A stretch of 64,000 nucleotides of DNA from Phycomyces nitens (taxonomy: Eukaryota > Mucoromycota > Mucoromycetes > Mucorales > Phycomycetaceae). The notes beneath the pieces were generated by a model that was not told where the DNA came from, did not search any database, and saw only the letters and a program-made list of their open reading frames with translations. The stretch is from positions 6,820,001-6,884,000 of the forward strand of contig JAHRBC010000001.1 of the NCBI GenBank assembly GCA_022702545.1, written 5' to 3'. Shown here one piece after another: positions 26,765 to 38,824 of the stretch. The translations under genes and the position numbers were made by a program. Positions within the stretch are counted from its first letter, which is position 1; each line of letters starts with the position of its first letter.

Positions 26765-27213
26765 TATGGGAGAAAGAGAGGAAAGAAAGGAAAGCTTAAA
26801 GAATAAGGGATTTGATATATACATATATATATATTTATTTTTCTTTTTTATCACGCGCCAAAAAGGGCGGAGCTTTTTCTATATAAATAAAAATAATAAT
26901 AAATAAATAAATAGGTTTTATCCAAGCTTAATTCTGCTATTGTGATTTGAAAATGTATTAAAATAACTTACCCCTCCCAACCCTCCTGCTAATTTTAATA
27001 TAGGTATTTGTATAAATAAATAGCCAAATATTTATATTAAAGAAATCTCTATTTTGCAATACCAATGCTCAATATCCACTGACATGTGATACTTCTTGGA
27101 GACTTCTTGGATCCAATATTATCACAGTTCTTTAACGTCAATATCTCCGCCAGTACACCAAAGCGCGTCATTTTTCTTTCTTTCTCTCTTTGTTTCTTTG
27201 TTTTAGTATTGCA
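26765..27213. promoter_or_regulatory. Divergent intergenic region between two gene starts
   Basis: This 449-bp stretch separates oppositely oriented start codons and must hold both promoters. It has AT-rich TATA-like tracts near 26815-26840 and 26880-26915 and a pyrimidine-rich tract just before the plus-strand start (27170-27205). Confidence 0.55.
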
Positions 27214-28746
27214 ATGGACATTGAGGAATCAAACTATTTTACAAAGGTTCTCCAGACATGTCATTCCTACCGTCGTCACGCCCTAAATCACAACCACCGT
27301 CGTCGACATGACTTTATGGCCCTGCCTGAACATCACAAAAGGCTGATTCCACAAGTCCTCGACAAGATTAACCTCGTTGACGAAAAAATCATTGCAAACT
27401 CCCAGTTCTTGGCTCTCTTGATAAACGAACACTCCCAGCCTATTGTGATTGACAGCGTAGGTCACCAGTAGTCTTGATTAAGCTGACATTTTTCTTTTTC
27501 TCTTTATTTCTGTTTTGGATCTAGGCGGCTCCTCCAGTGTCGGCTGAAATGGACAAAGTCCGTAGTACGCTGAAACAATTTGTTAGGGATTGGGCAGTAC
27601 AAGTAAAGTGACCAACATACATTATTTGTGTAATGATCTTCAAACAAGGCCCCTCATCTATTAACAGGGAAAACCTGAGCGAGAGGCAACTTATCGTCCG
27701 ATACTCGACACTCTCGAAGCACTCTACAGCAACACCAGTGTCACCGCAAGGTAATACACCAGATTCTTTGAACAACATTCCTCATTTGTCCACCATCAAT
27801 CAATAAATCAATCTTTTCTAGAGCAAATGTCCGTGTGCTGGTGCCTGGGGCTGGTCTGGGCAGACTGGCCTACGATATTGCCACCAAAGGTAAGTAAAGG
27901 GCATTCCCTTACCTACTGCTACTAAACAGATTTGTCTATAGGTTTTAGCTGTCAAGGTAAGGTTGATATTTTAATTGACAAGGTAGGCTATTGACACTTT
28001 ATCAGGAAACGAGTTTTCATACTACATGGTAAGCACTTTAGGATCAATAATTGGCTTGCTGACATGCTTTTATTAGCTATTGGCCTCAGAGTTCATCCTG
28101 AATAGGTAAGTTGTTCATTTGCAACGTTCTTTTCTAAAGACCTAAAGATCGACCGCTGCCGAGCAATACGAGATCTATCCTTTTATCCACTCGTTTTCAA
28201 ACATAAAGTCAACCCAGGCACAGCTCACTCCTGTGCGTGTGCCTGATATTGTGCCCGGAAACCTGCCTCCAGACGCAGACTTTTCAATGGTTGCTGGTGA
28301 CTTTTTGGAGGTCTATAGGGGTGACAATGGTAAGTGTGTTCTTGGATCTATTTACATGGCACTTAACCTTCCACAGAATCCTGGGATGTGGTAGTGACAT
28401 GCTTCTTTATTGACACGGCCAAGAATATCCTCGAGTACATTGAGACTATTCACAGGATACTCAAGACCGGTGGCACTTGGATCAACATTGGACCACTACT
28501 CTATCACTTTGAAGATTCAATCGAAGAATCTTCAGTGGAACTTTCACTCCAAGAACTCAGACAGGTGGTTATTGATATGGGATTCAGTTTCAAGGTAAAG
28601 AATACAAGATCCTGGCTGGCCTGGTCCTGATAGTGTTTTAGGACGAGAGAATGATACCGGCTGCCTACACCAATAATCCAGATGGGATGCTTAGCTATGT
28701 ATACAATTGTGCATTTTGGACAGCAGTCAAAAAACCCTCGAGATAA
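27214..28746 (+). CDS. Carnosine N-methyltransferase family (N2227-type SAM-dependent methyltransferase)
   Basis: Ten exons: 27214-27456, 27525-27602, 27668-27750, 27822-27889, 27942-27956, 28006-28028, 28077-28105, 28148-28329, 28377-28594, 28642-28746. All phases agree and give 347 residues. Family members transfer methyl from S-adenosylmethionine to a His imidazole of carnosine-like dipeptides to form anserine. The conserved segments are clear: [18 protein letters not shown] (SAM loop), [52 protein letters not shown] and [12 protein letters not shown]. The N-terminal ~110 residues are a helical His/Arg-rich region usual for the family. Exons 5, 6 and 7 are only 15, 23 and 29 nt and together encode the conserved second SAM-contact segment. 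The natural substrate in a fungus is uncertain. Confidence 0.95.
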
Positions 28747-29284
28747 ATAAAGTACTGTGTGTGTGTATATCTTTACAACACCAATGGTGGGACAAGAGCT
28801 ATAACCAGAGAATCATATGCTTTTCTCTTGCGTGGGTAAAGTCAACCACAATACAGCTGACAATACATATAAGAATCACTTTTTTTTATTATATCTGGAG
28901 GATCTGTCTTGACCACCTTGGATTTTAGTATTGATCCCCAAGCACAAGGGTCCAAGATCACCAGAGTGCCACACACCCCTCCCGATCATTAGGTATTGTC
29001 CGGCCAGAATATCTCTAGTCCCTTGCCTACCAGGATCCGCACTTTACTGCCCAGAACTGATCGGATCCATTCCGAGTGTCCGACTGAATCCTATATCATC
29101 CCAAGCCATAAAAAGTATTGGCATATCTGCACTCTTATTAAAACATGCAAACTTGCCAAATCCAAGTGCAGTCCACATTAAATTTATTTTCACTGGTCGC
29201 GGTCACTCAAAAAGAATCACTCTATTCAATTCACAAGTGACGTCCCCCAGCACATTCCCTTTTCTTTCCCCCTCACTGCACAAA
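28747..29284. other. Intergenic region upstream of the ZIP transporter
   Basis: No gene is seen. The last ~150 bp before the ATG is C/T-rich (TTTTCTTTCCCCCTCACTGC just upstream), as expected for a fungal transcription start region. Confidence 0.6.
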
Positions 29285-30488
29285 ATGTCCTTCCAGGCAA
29301 CGGCATTTGCCTACCTGTTCCCAGGATCACCAATGGTGAATTCCATCCTGGCCACTGCTTATATCTCAATCTTCCCCAACCTCCTTCTCTATTTTGTGCC
29401 TCCTCAAATCAACACATCTGCTCTCAACATCCTCGTCAGTTTTGCAGTTGGTAAACAATCCAACTAGTCATCATCAGCTAACCCATCTCGTAAAAGGTGG
29501 TCTATTGGGCGATGTGTTTTTGCATCTCTTGCCCCATGCATTTTCTGCCGGTCATGGTCTTGATCTTGGTGCCCAGGCTGCCGAACAAAAGAACGTCTTG
29601 CTTGGATTAGGTCTGTTTGGTGGATTCTTCTTCTTTTTTTCAATGGACAAGTTGATGCGTGTGTTCAACGGAGGAGGTGATGGTCATGGCCACTCTCATG
29701 GTGGACATTCCCACTCTCATCACGAACACGAGGAAAAGAAGGAGAGTCCTGCAGGATCATCAGATAGCCAATTACGCCAACGCGTTGTTTCTGCTAAAAA
29801 GGATGCCAAGGAGGAGGAAGAAAAAGAAAAAGAAGAAAAGCCCAAGCAGGACAAAAAAGATGTCAAGTTGAGCGCCTATCTTAACCTCTTTGCTGATTTC
29901 ACCCACAACATGACCGATGGTCTGGCCATGGCTGCTTCTTTTTATGCTTCTCCTGGCGTTGGTGCCACTACCGCCGTCGCTGTCTTTTTCCACGAAATCC
30001 CCCACGAGGTTGGAGATTATGCGATCCTTATTCAGTCTGGATTTAGCAAGAAACGTGCCATGATGGCTCAATTCACTACTGCAATTGGTGCATTTTTGGG
30101 TACAATTATTGGTATTATTATTGAAGAGGCCTCGCTTGCAGGAGAGACAATGGTCAATCCCCACGGACACGACCATGCTCACGGACACGCTCACGGACAC
30201 GCTCATGGACACGCTCATGGACATGCTCACGGACATGCTCACGGACATGCCCATGGCGGTCATGGTGGTCTTGGTTTGATGGGAACTGGTCTTCGTTGGG
30301 GAGATTTGGTTATCCCTTTTACTGCTGGAGGATTTATCTATATCGCTACTGTCGGTGTGATTCCCGACTTACTGCAGGTTTCAGGAAACATGAGCAAGGA
30401 TAGACGCCAGGCATTTACCGAATTTGGTGCCATGTTTGTTGGTTTGGGATTGATGGCTGTCATTGCATGGAATGAAGCATCCATGTAA
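29285..30488 (+). CDS. ZIP-family zinc transporter, LIV-1/KE4 (SLC39A7) type
   Basis: Exons 29285-29450 and 29497-30488 (46-bp intron) give 385 residues. ZIP proteins move zinc or related divalent metals into the cytosol; the KE4 subgroup acts on ER/Golgi stores. Support: GGLLGDVFLHLLPHAF after the first hydrophobic segment, the helix IV motif FTHNMTDGLAMAASF, and the helix V metal-site motif VFFHEIPHEVGDYAILIQSG. A His-rich cytosolic loop (GHSHGGHSHSHHEHEEKK) precedes an acidic/Lys-rich linker. A second His-Gly/His-Ala array (30163-30264) lies between later membrane segments. The protein ends in a hydrophobic helix (FGAMFVGLGLMAVIAW). Import from the secretory pathway to the cytosol is inferred from the subgroup resemblance. 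Confidence 0.95.
30163..30264 (+). repeat. 12-bp tandem repeat encoding a His-Gly-His-Ala array
   Basis: Tandem copies of a 12-bp unit (GGACACGCTCAT and variants) encode repeated HGHA within a loop of the zinc transporter, a likely metal-sensing or metal-buffering loop. The unit is prone to copy-number change. Confidence 0.9.
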
Positions 30489-30833
30489 AGAAATGTCGAT
30501 ATACTGCCATTGTATTCATAGACCTTTATTTTCTCTCTTTTTTTTCAATTCCATTTCACTCTACAACACACCGTATCATTATTGTTTTACACACATGTTC
30601 ATGTGTATAAATTACTCGAATTCCCAACTCCAAATTATTTCTTTTAAATCCTGTGCCTGTGGCATCAACCCGGAAAGCTTATATACATGTATATATTTGA
30701 AAAACCAGCTTGCCGAGTCAAATAACTGTCCGGCTGTCCGGTAAATATATTTAAGATTCCGACAAGGGAGGACGCCCTCATAGGCAGCATGGCAAGGTAG
30801 CCTGAGCTCGACCTCTTTTTTAACTTGATCAGA
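30489..30833. other. Intergenic region between ZIP gene and RPS24
   Basis: No gene is seen. A TATA-like element (AAATATATTTAAG) at about 30741-30753 is followed by a mixed-sequence leader and could drive RPS24 if its initiator exon is at 30834. Confidence 0.5.
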
Positions 30834-31773
30834 ATGGTATGTAGAATGTACAAGATAACCATGGCCATGGTTTAAAGAAGGAGAGAACCACGATCCACAC
30901 ACACACACACACACATGCATATTACCAACCACCGATGGAATCTACAGTCGATCGAATCCTTTTTGAATATACAAACATCGTGCATGGATGGATGGCTTGG
31001 GTGATGTATCCGATGGATGATGGATCCGATGGATAATAAACGGTTGATCCGACTAGCGAAAATCCAATACACCACCTCAGAATATATTTAAAAAAAGAGA
31101 GATCCGACGACGAACCTATCCACGATTCAATACAACAACCCTTTCACAACTCCCGCTCCAAAAAAAAAGATGAATATGGGATATCAACAGCGACAAGTCT
31201 GCACAGGAAAATAAAATAAAAAGCAACTCGACGACCACCAATCTACTCAACACATTATTCATTTATACTTGTGTGTGTGTGTATATGTGTGTGGGATTCA
31301 TGGAGTCTTGTTCTCTCATCTTGCATGCCTCATTCACATCAATTCAGTACACTCATTACTCTTTTCTTTAAAAGGCCGACGCATCGACTGTCACCATCCG
31401 TACCCGCAAGTTCTTGACTAACCGTCTCCTCCAGCGCAAGCAGATGGTCGTGGATGTCATCCACCCCGGACTTGCCAACGTCTCCAAGGACGAGCTCCGT
31501 GAGAAGCTTGGTAAGCTCTACAAGGCTGAGAAGGAACGTGTCTCTGTCTTTGGCTTCAAGACCCACTTTGGTGGAGGAAAGACCACTGGCTTCGGTCTCG
31601 TCTACGACACCGTTGAGGCTTTGATGAAGTTCGAGCCTAAGTACCGTCTTGCTCGTATTGGCAAGGCTGAGGCCGGCAAGGGTGGTCGCAAGCAGCGCAA
31701 GGAAAAGAAGAACCGTGCCAAGAAGGTCCGTGGTACCAAGAAGGCCAAGGCCGCCAACGCTGGCAAGAAGTAA
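30834..31773 (+). CDS. RPS24: 40S ribosomal protein S24 (eS24)
   Basis: The main exon 31375-31773 encodes 132 residues that match eS24 throughout ([61 protein letters not shown], then a basic tail ending NAGKK). It starts right after a TTTAAAAG acceptor at codon 2, so only the initiator Met is missing. The best candidate is an ATG at 30834-30836 followed directly by GTATGT, giving a 538-bp intron and the family length of 133 residues. A second TATA-like element (31081-31092) lies inside that intron, so another leader exon is possible. The main exon is certain; the first exon is inferred. The protein is a structural part of the small ribosomal subunit. Confidence 0.9.
30895..30914. repeat. (CA)n microsatellite
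   Basis: A short CA dinucleotide run, within the proposed RPS24 intron. A (GT)n run follows near 31269-31283. Confidence 0.9.
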
Positions 31774-32910
31774 ATTGGTGCTTTATCTTGAATCTATCCT
31801 GTTCTGTGCCTTCATTGCTCCCCCCCTTTTTCTTTCTTCTGCTGTTGCCGCAACCTTTTTATGGTTTGGGAAGGCTCCACTGCAATAAACAAGCATATAC
31901 AAACATAATCTATTTCTTTTTGCAAGTGATTTGGAATGTGTGTTTGTGGCCCTGTTTTCTAATGTCAACAAACTATATACACCATTCATCTATATACATG
32001 CGTGCGTATAGATCTACGTCAGTCTTATCACCATCAATCTATAAAGAAGGTTTTGGTTCTGATATAAACAGGGCCTTATTGCCTGATTGTATATGTATTT
32101 ATGCCTTGCCAAGCTTGTGGCTGGACATTAAGAATTTTGGAATCTCGGCACTTCACCCGTTGGATATCAGGTGTAAAGTTGATCAATTACATGTGAAATA
32201 TGTCTTTGTACAATCCATGCAATCTGACACAAAATATTGGTGAATCAAGGTCTGGACATTATTATTATTTAAAGATAAAATCATCATGGCCTTTCAAGCT
32301 CAAAATCATCGTAAAACATATTACATGTTTCATCTAATCGTACAAGTTGTGGTCATTTATTGAATATTCAAGAGTAATTCTAGATTTCTAAAATGAAATG
32401 TTTAAATGTTTTTACAAGATTATATATATATATATATATATTTGGGCAAAGAACAGTATTTAACCAACCGATTCCATATAGCCCTTTTGATAGTAAGCTA
32501 CAAGGATATCACTGGGATCTCTATTATTATGGCTGTATCTTACTCTAGACACGCTCCAAGTCGTATTTGTACGATTTTATGGTCCTTTAAATCTGTACGC
32601 GACTTTCTTTTCATACCCTATACATTGTAAAGTTGTTTTGGATCAGTTTGATAAAGTACATATATAAAAAAAAACATGATTTAGCTTGAGGAAATATTGG
32701 TGCTTATTAATCTAATTCAAACTTTTTTTATATATGTGAATTCAAAGTACCCGAGTTTAAAGGCTCAACAGGAAACCACATTGCTCAATCTCACTAGGAT
32801 AATATACTCTGCATTTTTCCTTCTTTCTTTGGAGTATTTTGGGTGTCTTGAATAAAAAGATGTGCTGGGTATTTGGTAGTATGCGATCATGAAAGAACAA
32901 GATTATAAGT
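31774..32910. other. Intergenic region, no gene seen
   Basis: This holds the RPS24 3' flank and AT-rich DNA with an (AT)n run at about 32421-32441. No supported gene on either strand. Confidence 0.6.
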
Positions 32911-34001
32911 TTATTTGATGCACAAGGCATTGGGTGGGGAAGCTACACCTCCATGCTTATTAAGGGGTGCACTGGTGAAAAAGTACTCGTATACGCCGTC
33001 CTTGGCCGAGTCGTCTGCCAGGGTTTCCAAGAAGAACAGTTCACCAATCGGCATGCCCCATCCACCCAAGAAAATGGAATCTAGAAAAATAATTTAGAGC
33101 TAATAAATACAACTGCACCATTTTGTCCCTTGTTTGTCCTGTACTTACGGCATGATGTATCAAAAGCAAAAGGCATGGCTTCCAATGCAATGTTATCAGA
33201 TGCCAATGCAGAGAAATGATGATCCCACACCCATTTGAAGGTCTCCTCACAGGCCTTGATCCCAGCACAAATCGGCAAGTTTTCAAGTTTTCCGTTCAAT
33301 GCAGGCAAGGTCTTGGACTTCTTCTTGACTTCATAAGCAGCGGTCCACCCGGTACGGATCAGCAGTACATCACCTTGCTCAAACTTCACTTTTTGGGCTG
33401 CAGCCACGGCCTCGAGCTGCTCAACTGTAATCTCGTGACGCTTAAACGGATCGAATTCAGGGGCATTCTTTACAGCCCAGCGCCCAAAGTCCAGCAAGAC
33501 AGCACGGCCAGCAATACCCCGTCGAGCCATGTGGTGGATGCCCAGACGGCCCTCTGAAGAGTCTGTGATTGCAGATGCAGGAGTGTTGTTGTAGAACTTT
33601 TTGGTGTCGATATGACAAAAGTGACGGAGACCATCCCACTGAGAAGAGGCCTGGGTATTGAAATTGTCATAGATATCATCAAATGAAATATTGTCGTGGA
33701 GGGATTTGATGGTGTGCTTTGGTTCATAGCGTTCCAGCATACCAGAATCAGGCGACTCTAATCTCCAGTTGAGAGAAAACACTTGACCACGGCGGATCAG
33801 TTTTGCTGCCTAAATACTATGGATGAGTAAGAGTTTAAAAGACACTTTTATATATACCCTTTCAACTTTGTCTGGTGTGAGCAAGTTCAATGTGCCCAGA
33901 TTGTCCTCCTTTCCCCAGACACCCCATGCAGAGTGTGCTGGTGCACTAGGATCAATAGGCAGCTGGTCGTAGGATGGAAGAGAGCCGTTGCAGCAAGACA
34001 T
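32911..34001 (-). CDS. Cyclase-family protein (kynurenine formamidase-like fold)
   Basis: Exons 34001-33858, 33809-33149 and 33080-32911 give 324 residues. The sequence matches the long fungal/bacterial branch of the cyclase family: SAWGVWGKEDNLGTLNLLTP near the N-terminus, ASSQWDGLRHFCH, IHHMARRGIAGRAVLLDFGRW, FEQGDVLLIRTGW, and a C-terminal FLGGWGMPIGELFFLETLAD. The family includes metal-dependent arylformamidases that hydrolyse N-formylkynurenine, but this branch is biochemically poorly defined. The canonical HxGTHxD metal motif of short kynurenine formamidases is not obvious; WDGLRH is in its place. The substrate is therefore unassigned. No signal peptide is visible; the early Cys pair (MSCC) could be modified. 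Confidence 0.85.
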
Positions 34002-34655
34002 GTTGTTTGAATAGAAAAAGAGTGATAAATGTTTAAGGAGCTTATATATTTATATCAAATCAGAAAGACGCGTAAACTACGCGTTCATGAGTGCTACAAT
34101 AGCCAGAGTTTGTTCTTGTGCTCCCTAGACAGGGTTCTTTTGTGCTTATATGATTACTCCAGAGAGAAAAAATTGCTATTATCTTATTAATAATATAACA
34201 GTGCTACTATCGACATGTCATGTTTGTAATGATTTACTAATTGTGTGTATGATTTTTTTCTTGCCTTTTATTTGATAATTAGCCAACTCTTTAAAGCTGT
34301 CTTTTGGGTACATGCATTTATCACCTTCTTGCTGATCGCAGCCCTTTTGGCCGTATTCTCACGCTAGAATCGACAATGCTAAATTTTATATCCAAAAAAG
34401 ATTTCTTGACCGTATATTATATTATTCTGTGAAATGATAGTCCAACTGAAAAACAACAAGCTGGTGCAACATTCAAGGACAATCCGTTCAAGTAAATATA
34501 TTTAGTTATTTTCTGTAACCTCAATAAAGTTTTCCCGTATATATATATGCGATCGATCCAACGTGTTATTTTCTATAAACCATTGTGCACTTTTGAGATT
34601 TATGATATCAATATTCTCATAAAACAGCTATTTCTTGATAATCAAATCAAACTGA

Positions 34656-34758
<103 letters not shown>

Positions 34759-35550
34759 TACAGAAAAAAAGTATTCTTAATAATCCTGTTGCACGATCAT
34801 AATGGGCCCCGTCACTGTATGGACTTTTAATACATATATCTGCCTAGGACAAGAGCAAGTTGTACCAACCGTCCTATTGTCCATGTAACAGTTGTCATTA
34901 AGCATCATCAGCCCAAAAAAAACGCTCATTTTAGTACACTATATAATAAAAAGGCTTCAACATCAATGCTTTGTAAGCCATTTAAATAATCCGGGTATTT
35001 TATGACATTTTATAATATATAGATGGATCATGGTAAAGATGACATACTGTGTTCAAGAATAATCGAGTGTTCTCATGTCCAGTAATAAGTGGGATAAGCA
35101 TTGCTTGTGGCACACCCTTTGGCTGTAACCACAGTTTATTTGTCATGGCCATAAATTTATTCTCTAAACCAAACAGTCCACAGATCAATGGAGCCATTAA
35201 TAAGATTGATCGAGTTTGGTCTGTGATCATTTACTGGTTACAAGACAATCTTGATGATTCTGTTGCCAAGTTTTAGAGACACAGACCCAGAGAGGTATTG
35301 GATGCAAATGAGATGGTCGATAATATATACTTTTTAGATTTATTATACAAATAACATGCATCTTGTTCAATATATTCCCATAATTCATTAATTAAAATGC
35401 CTTTATAATCCCTGGCATTTTTTTTAAAAAAAAACACATTTTACTTGAAAATGAAGCCTCTTTAATAAGAATCCAGAACAATGGCCTAGATATATATATA
35501 TATATAATTCTCTTGTTGATTGTGTATAATAATCAAATTAAAAAGCTATT

Positions 35551-35826
35551 CTACATCTCTTTGTGTGTCTGTGGGCTATTCGAAATGCTCCGATAGAAAG
35601 CAGTCCGGACAACCTTGTTGAATGTATTGCCGTCTTGGTACTCCAAAAGAGAATAGTACAAGTTGATAAATGAGTACCTTGAAGCTAGGATCCCTGTTGA
35701 TAAGGTATAGATTGTGTAAATAGTCAGAGTACTAAAGCCAATAAAAACAAGAACCCTGGCAAAGCCAGTGGCAACATCCATCAAAACACAGGCCAAACAG
35801 CACCCAACTTTTCGTGAATTCTGCAT
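35551..35826 (-). CDS. Possible small membrane protein, 91 residues
   Basis: A single-exon frame starts at an ATG near 35826 and ends at 35551. It has a Cys-rich start (KVGCCLACVLMDV), a hydrophobic segment (ARVLVFIGFSTLTIYTIYTL) and a polar C-terminus. I do not recognise it, and the upstream sequence is AT-rich. It could be real or a chance frame. Confidence 0.3.
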   Translation of the reverse strand: MQNSRKVGCCLACVLMDVATGFARVLVFIGFSTLTIYTIYTLSTGILASRYSFINLYYSLLEYQDGNTFNKVVRTAFYRSISNSPQTHKEM

Positions 35827-35943
35827 CAATGTTGCTCAGGTGAATAATGCCCACATTCACCATTATATATATATTTATATATTTATATATATGTTTAATA
35901 TTACATTCCATAGCAATCACACAAGCTGGAAATGACATTAAAA

Positions 35944-36552
35944 ATGAAGTTTTTGGGCTATAAGAAAGAAGTCATTCGACCACTTAATGATGCCAGGTAA
36001 ATGAATTGAGATTCAACAGGATTAGATTGATTCCAACATACTATCCAGGGCTATCGAGAGTGGTGCAAACTTTCTCAGCGAGTCTTTTGTATTCTCGGTT
36101 GCTGCAACCATCATCATTGCCGAGAGTTGGCGGTAAAGACAAACATAAAGGAATAGAAAGAAATAATAGTAATGATAATGTAGTTAGACTCGAGCCGCTT
36201 ATGTGGTTATTTATATTATAGATCCCATTCTTCTGCAAAACACCGAAGAAACTATGTGGATGATGCTTTAGAAAACCTGGAAGCTCAAAATGTTACCTTG
36301 ACGGAAGCATTGGAAGCAGTTCAAAAGGCGCATAGTGCTACAGAGCAACAATTGAAGCAGTTTGAAGAAGACAATGCTCATTTGCGCAAACTTTTGGATG
36401 AGGTTGGATATCATGGCTAGGGCTGGGTATAGGGCCAAAATACTTACTTGTCTACTTAGATTCTGTCCGTCAGTCTGGGCCTTAGACATCATACAGAATA
36501 CGAGAAACAGCCATCAGTCATCACTCTTCCTGGACTGGGTCAAGGAAGTTAG
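35944..36552 (+). CDS. Small coiled-coil protein, unrecognised
   Basis: The model has exons 35944-35996, 36222-36402 and 36460-36552 and gives 108 residues. Exon 2 is strongly protein-like: a Glu/Gln/Leu heptad helix (VDDALENLEAQNVTLTEALE, ATEQQLKQFEEDNAHLRKLL). Without the second intron the frame would end at 36420 (83 residues). The GTTGGA donor at 36403 is weak, but the TACTTAG acceptor and the in-frame continuation favour the longer form. The start is basic (MKFLGYKKEVIRPLND). I do not recognise a family; a small coiled-coil adaptor or tethering subunit is possible. Confidence 0.55.
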
Positions 36553-38824
36553 TTGGGTTTAATGATAATAGATTTCTTAGGGGTTTTTTTTTTAATGTGT
36601 TGAGTCAATTACTAAATGATCATAACAGTAAAGCCTTTCTTTGCCTTTGGGGGTTACTATTTATTGTGTGTTTAATTTTGTTTTGTTTCAAAACCATACA
36701 TCATATTAAGCTATCATTAGTTTGGTTACTATAGAATATTTAAAATAGAGTAGCATATGGTCAATAGGCTAGTGCTGGAAGGCCTGGTCACTCTTCTTAT
36801 AGTGAGGATAATAAAGCCAATATTCAATATTGCATTGATACAAGCCCTTTTGTATCTTTTAAACAAGTGCCAAAATAATTTATGCACCCACTTTTGGGAA
36901 CCAAGGCATCAATAAAGCATTGTGTCTGTCTTTCTGATCACTCTCTGCAAGCTGTTTCTCAAACCCCAGCTCTAGTTTGTAGAAAGCAACAATGAAGAGA
37001 TTATTAAAGCACATGTGGGGCTACAAGTAAAACAAAAACATTATGGAATTCATTAAAAGACGCGTCTTGACAAATACTAATCTCGTGTCAACACGAGACA
37101 GTACTGACATCTTTAAGGAAAGGCAATCCTATAGTACTCGTATTGCCAGTAAGGTAGACATTCAAGAGTCTTAGAGGTTAATATCCATTGAACCAGTCCA
37201 TATCTGCGTATAAAGAACTATATATATATATATCAATACTACCTCTTTTATATCTCTAGAATAAAGTGAATATGAGTATTTATAGGCCTTTTTGCTCTTA
37301 ATTATTATGGCTTGATCGCAATATTCTCTGTTTGTACCATTGACCGGTGCAAAGAGTATTTCTCGACTGATTGTAAAAGCTAGTCAACTTTATTTATGGG
37401 ACCAATATATGTATTTAGTCTTATTATCAAAGTTGACATTTGCTCACAACTTCCAGTTCTAGAGAGGCTTAATGTCAAGAAATTAATCTACATGTTCCTT
37501 TAAGACTCGAGACTCTTTGACCAAGAACCAAAGAAGCAAGATGTGTGCCAGATGACTCACCTTCATACGTTTGATGATCAGCATTTGTGATGCCTTGATG
37601 TTTACAAGAGTCTAGATTTCCAAAGCCAAGCAGTTTACTTTACAACTGTAGATCTACAAAGTAAACGCTTAGTTTGGCCAATGCCTTTGAGATGCTTTAA
37701 AGTATCTTGCTGGAAATCTAATCATAGACATGAGACGGCAATTGACTGGGCGAGTAGTGGACACTGGCAGCTGATAAAGTCATCATGCTTATTGATAACC
37801 TGAAACCCCGGAATAATAAAGACATTAGGACGCTGTAGAGATGTGGGTCCAGGTATAAGTAATGTCTCGTGTGCACAAGATTTATAGACCCCAAAAACTC
37901 TAAAGTTTCTCTGCACAGGGCATGAATACAATAGATTGAGAAAACAGAAATTTCCGTCAATTCCGCGAGACTTTTGGACTCGGGATCCCACGGTCTCATA
38001 GGCTGAATGATACATGGGAATTCAATAAGGACCTTTTTTTTTATTCATGGCTAACAAGCATTGTTTTCTCAAGACCAGGTCCCAGTAATCTGGTGCCCAT
38101 GGGCTTTGTTCCGATGAATTTCCAAAGTTGCCCACTAAAAACAAAAAATGTTGGTTTTTATCATAAAATGTAGAGTAACTTAATGGAATTAATGTCTTGG
38201 AGTGCTGGCTATTGTCTGTTCAAGATTATATGCCTCTGAGATTAATATGATATAATATATATAGATGTTTAATATATTTGCCTAGACATATCTTGTGCTT
38301 TTAATATACTTTATGTGCCTTTACTTTCGTCTTTATCACACAATTCCCGCTAGTTTGTACACCATTATTTATTTCCCTTTCTCTTGTAATGTTTATTTTT
38401 CTTTTAAAAAAAAATACAATATGTACACTTCTTTTTGGATAATTGTATAGATTGTGTGCTGCTGTTGCCTTGACACTAGTATTGATGAGCTATATTGCCA
38501 GTTAAACAAGGCAATTGATGCGTCTAAACTCAATACCATTACTCTTACATGTAAATATGCAAATAATAATAATAATAATAATATAATCAAATGCGCTCTG
38601 GGTCTCATTTTCGATGTGTCTGTACTGATGCCATAGTACACACATATTCTGATCCACATCAAGCGACTTATTTACCAAAGCCAAGCAGAAGTTCTTCAGT
38701 TGTGATATTAATTGACCAAAAATCCTAGGTCACCCTTGACGCACTGTAAGAGTAATATTATATCTGGATAACGATACTATGGTGATTCCCAGGTCAGAGC
38801 CATATTATCAATGGTATCAATTGC
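36553..38824. other. AT-rich intergenic region, no gene seen
   Basis: No frame has conserved or protein-like composition. An AAT repeat occurs near 38563-38582. I see no RNA gene. Confidence 0.5.

Noticed and set aside
31339..31566. Minus-strand frame opposite RPS24
   Set aside because: The plus strand encodes an unambiguous ribosomal protein; the antisense frame follows from its biased codon use.
33216..33557. Plus-strand frame opposite the cyclase-family gene
   Set aside because: The minus strand encodes conserved family motifs over the same bases, so the plus frame is a shadow.
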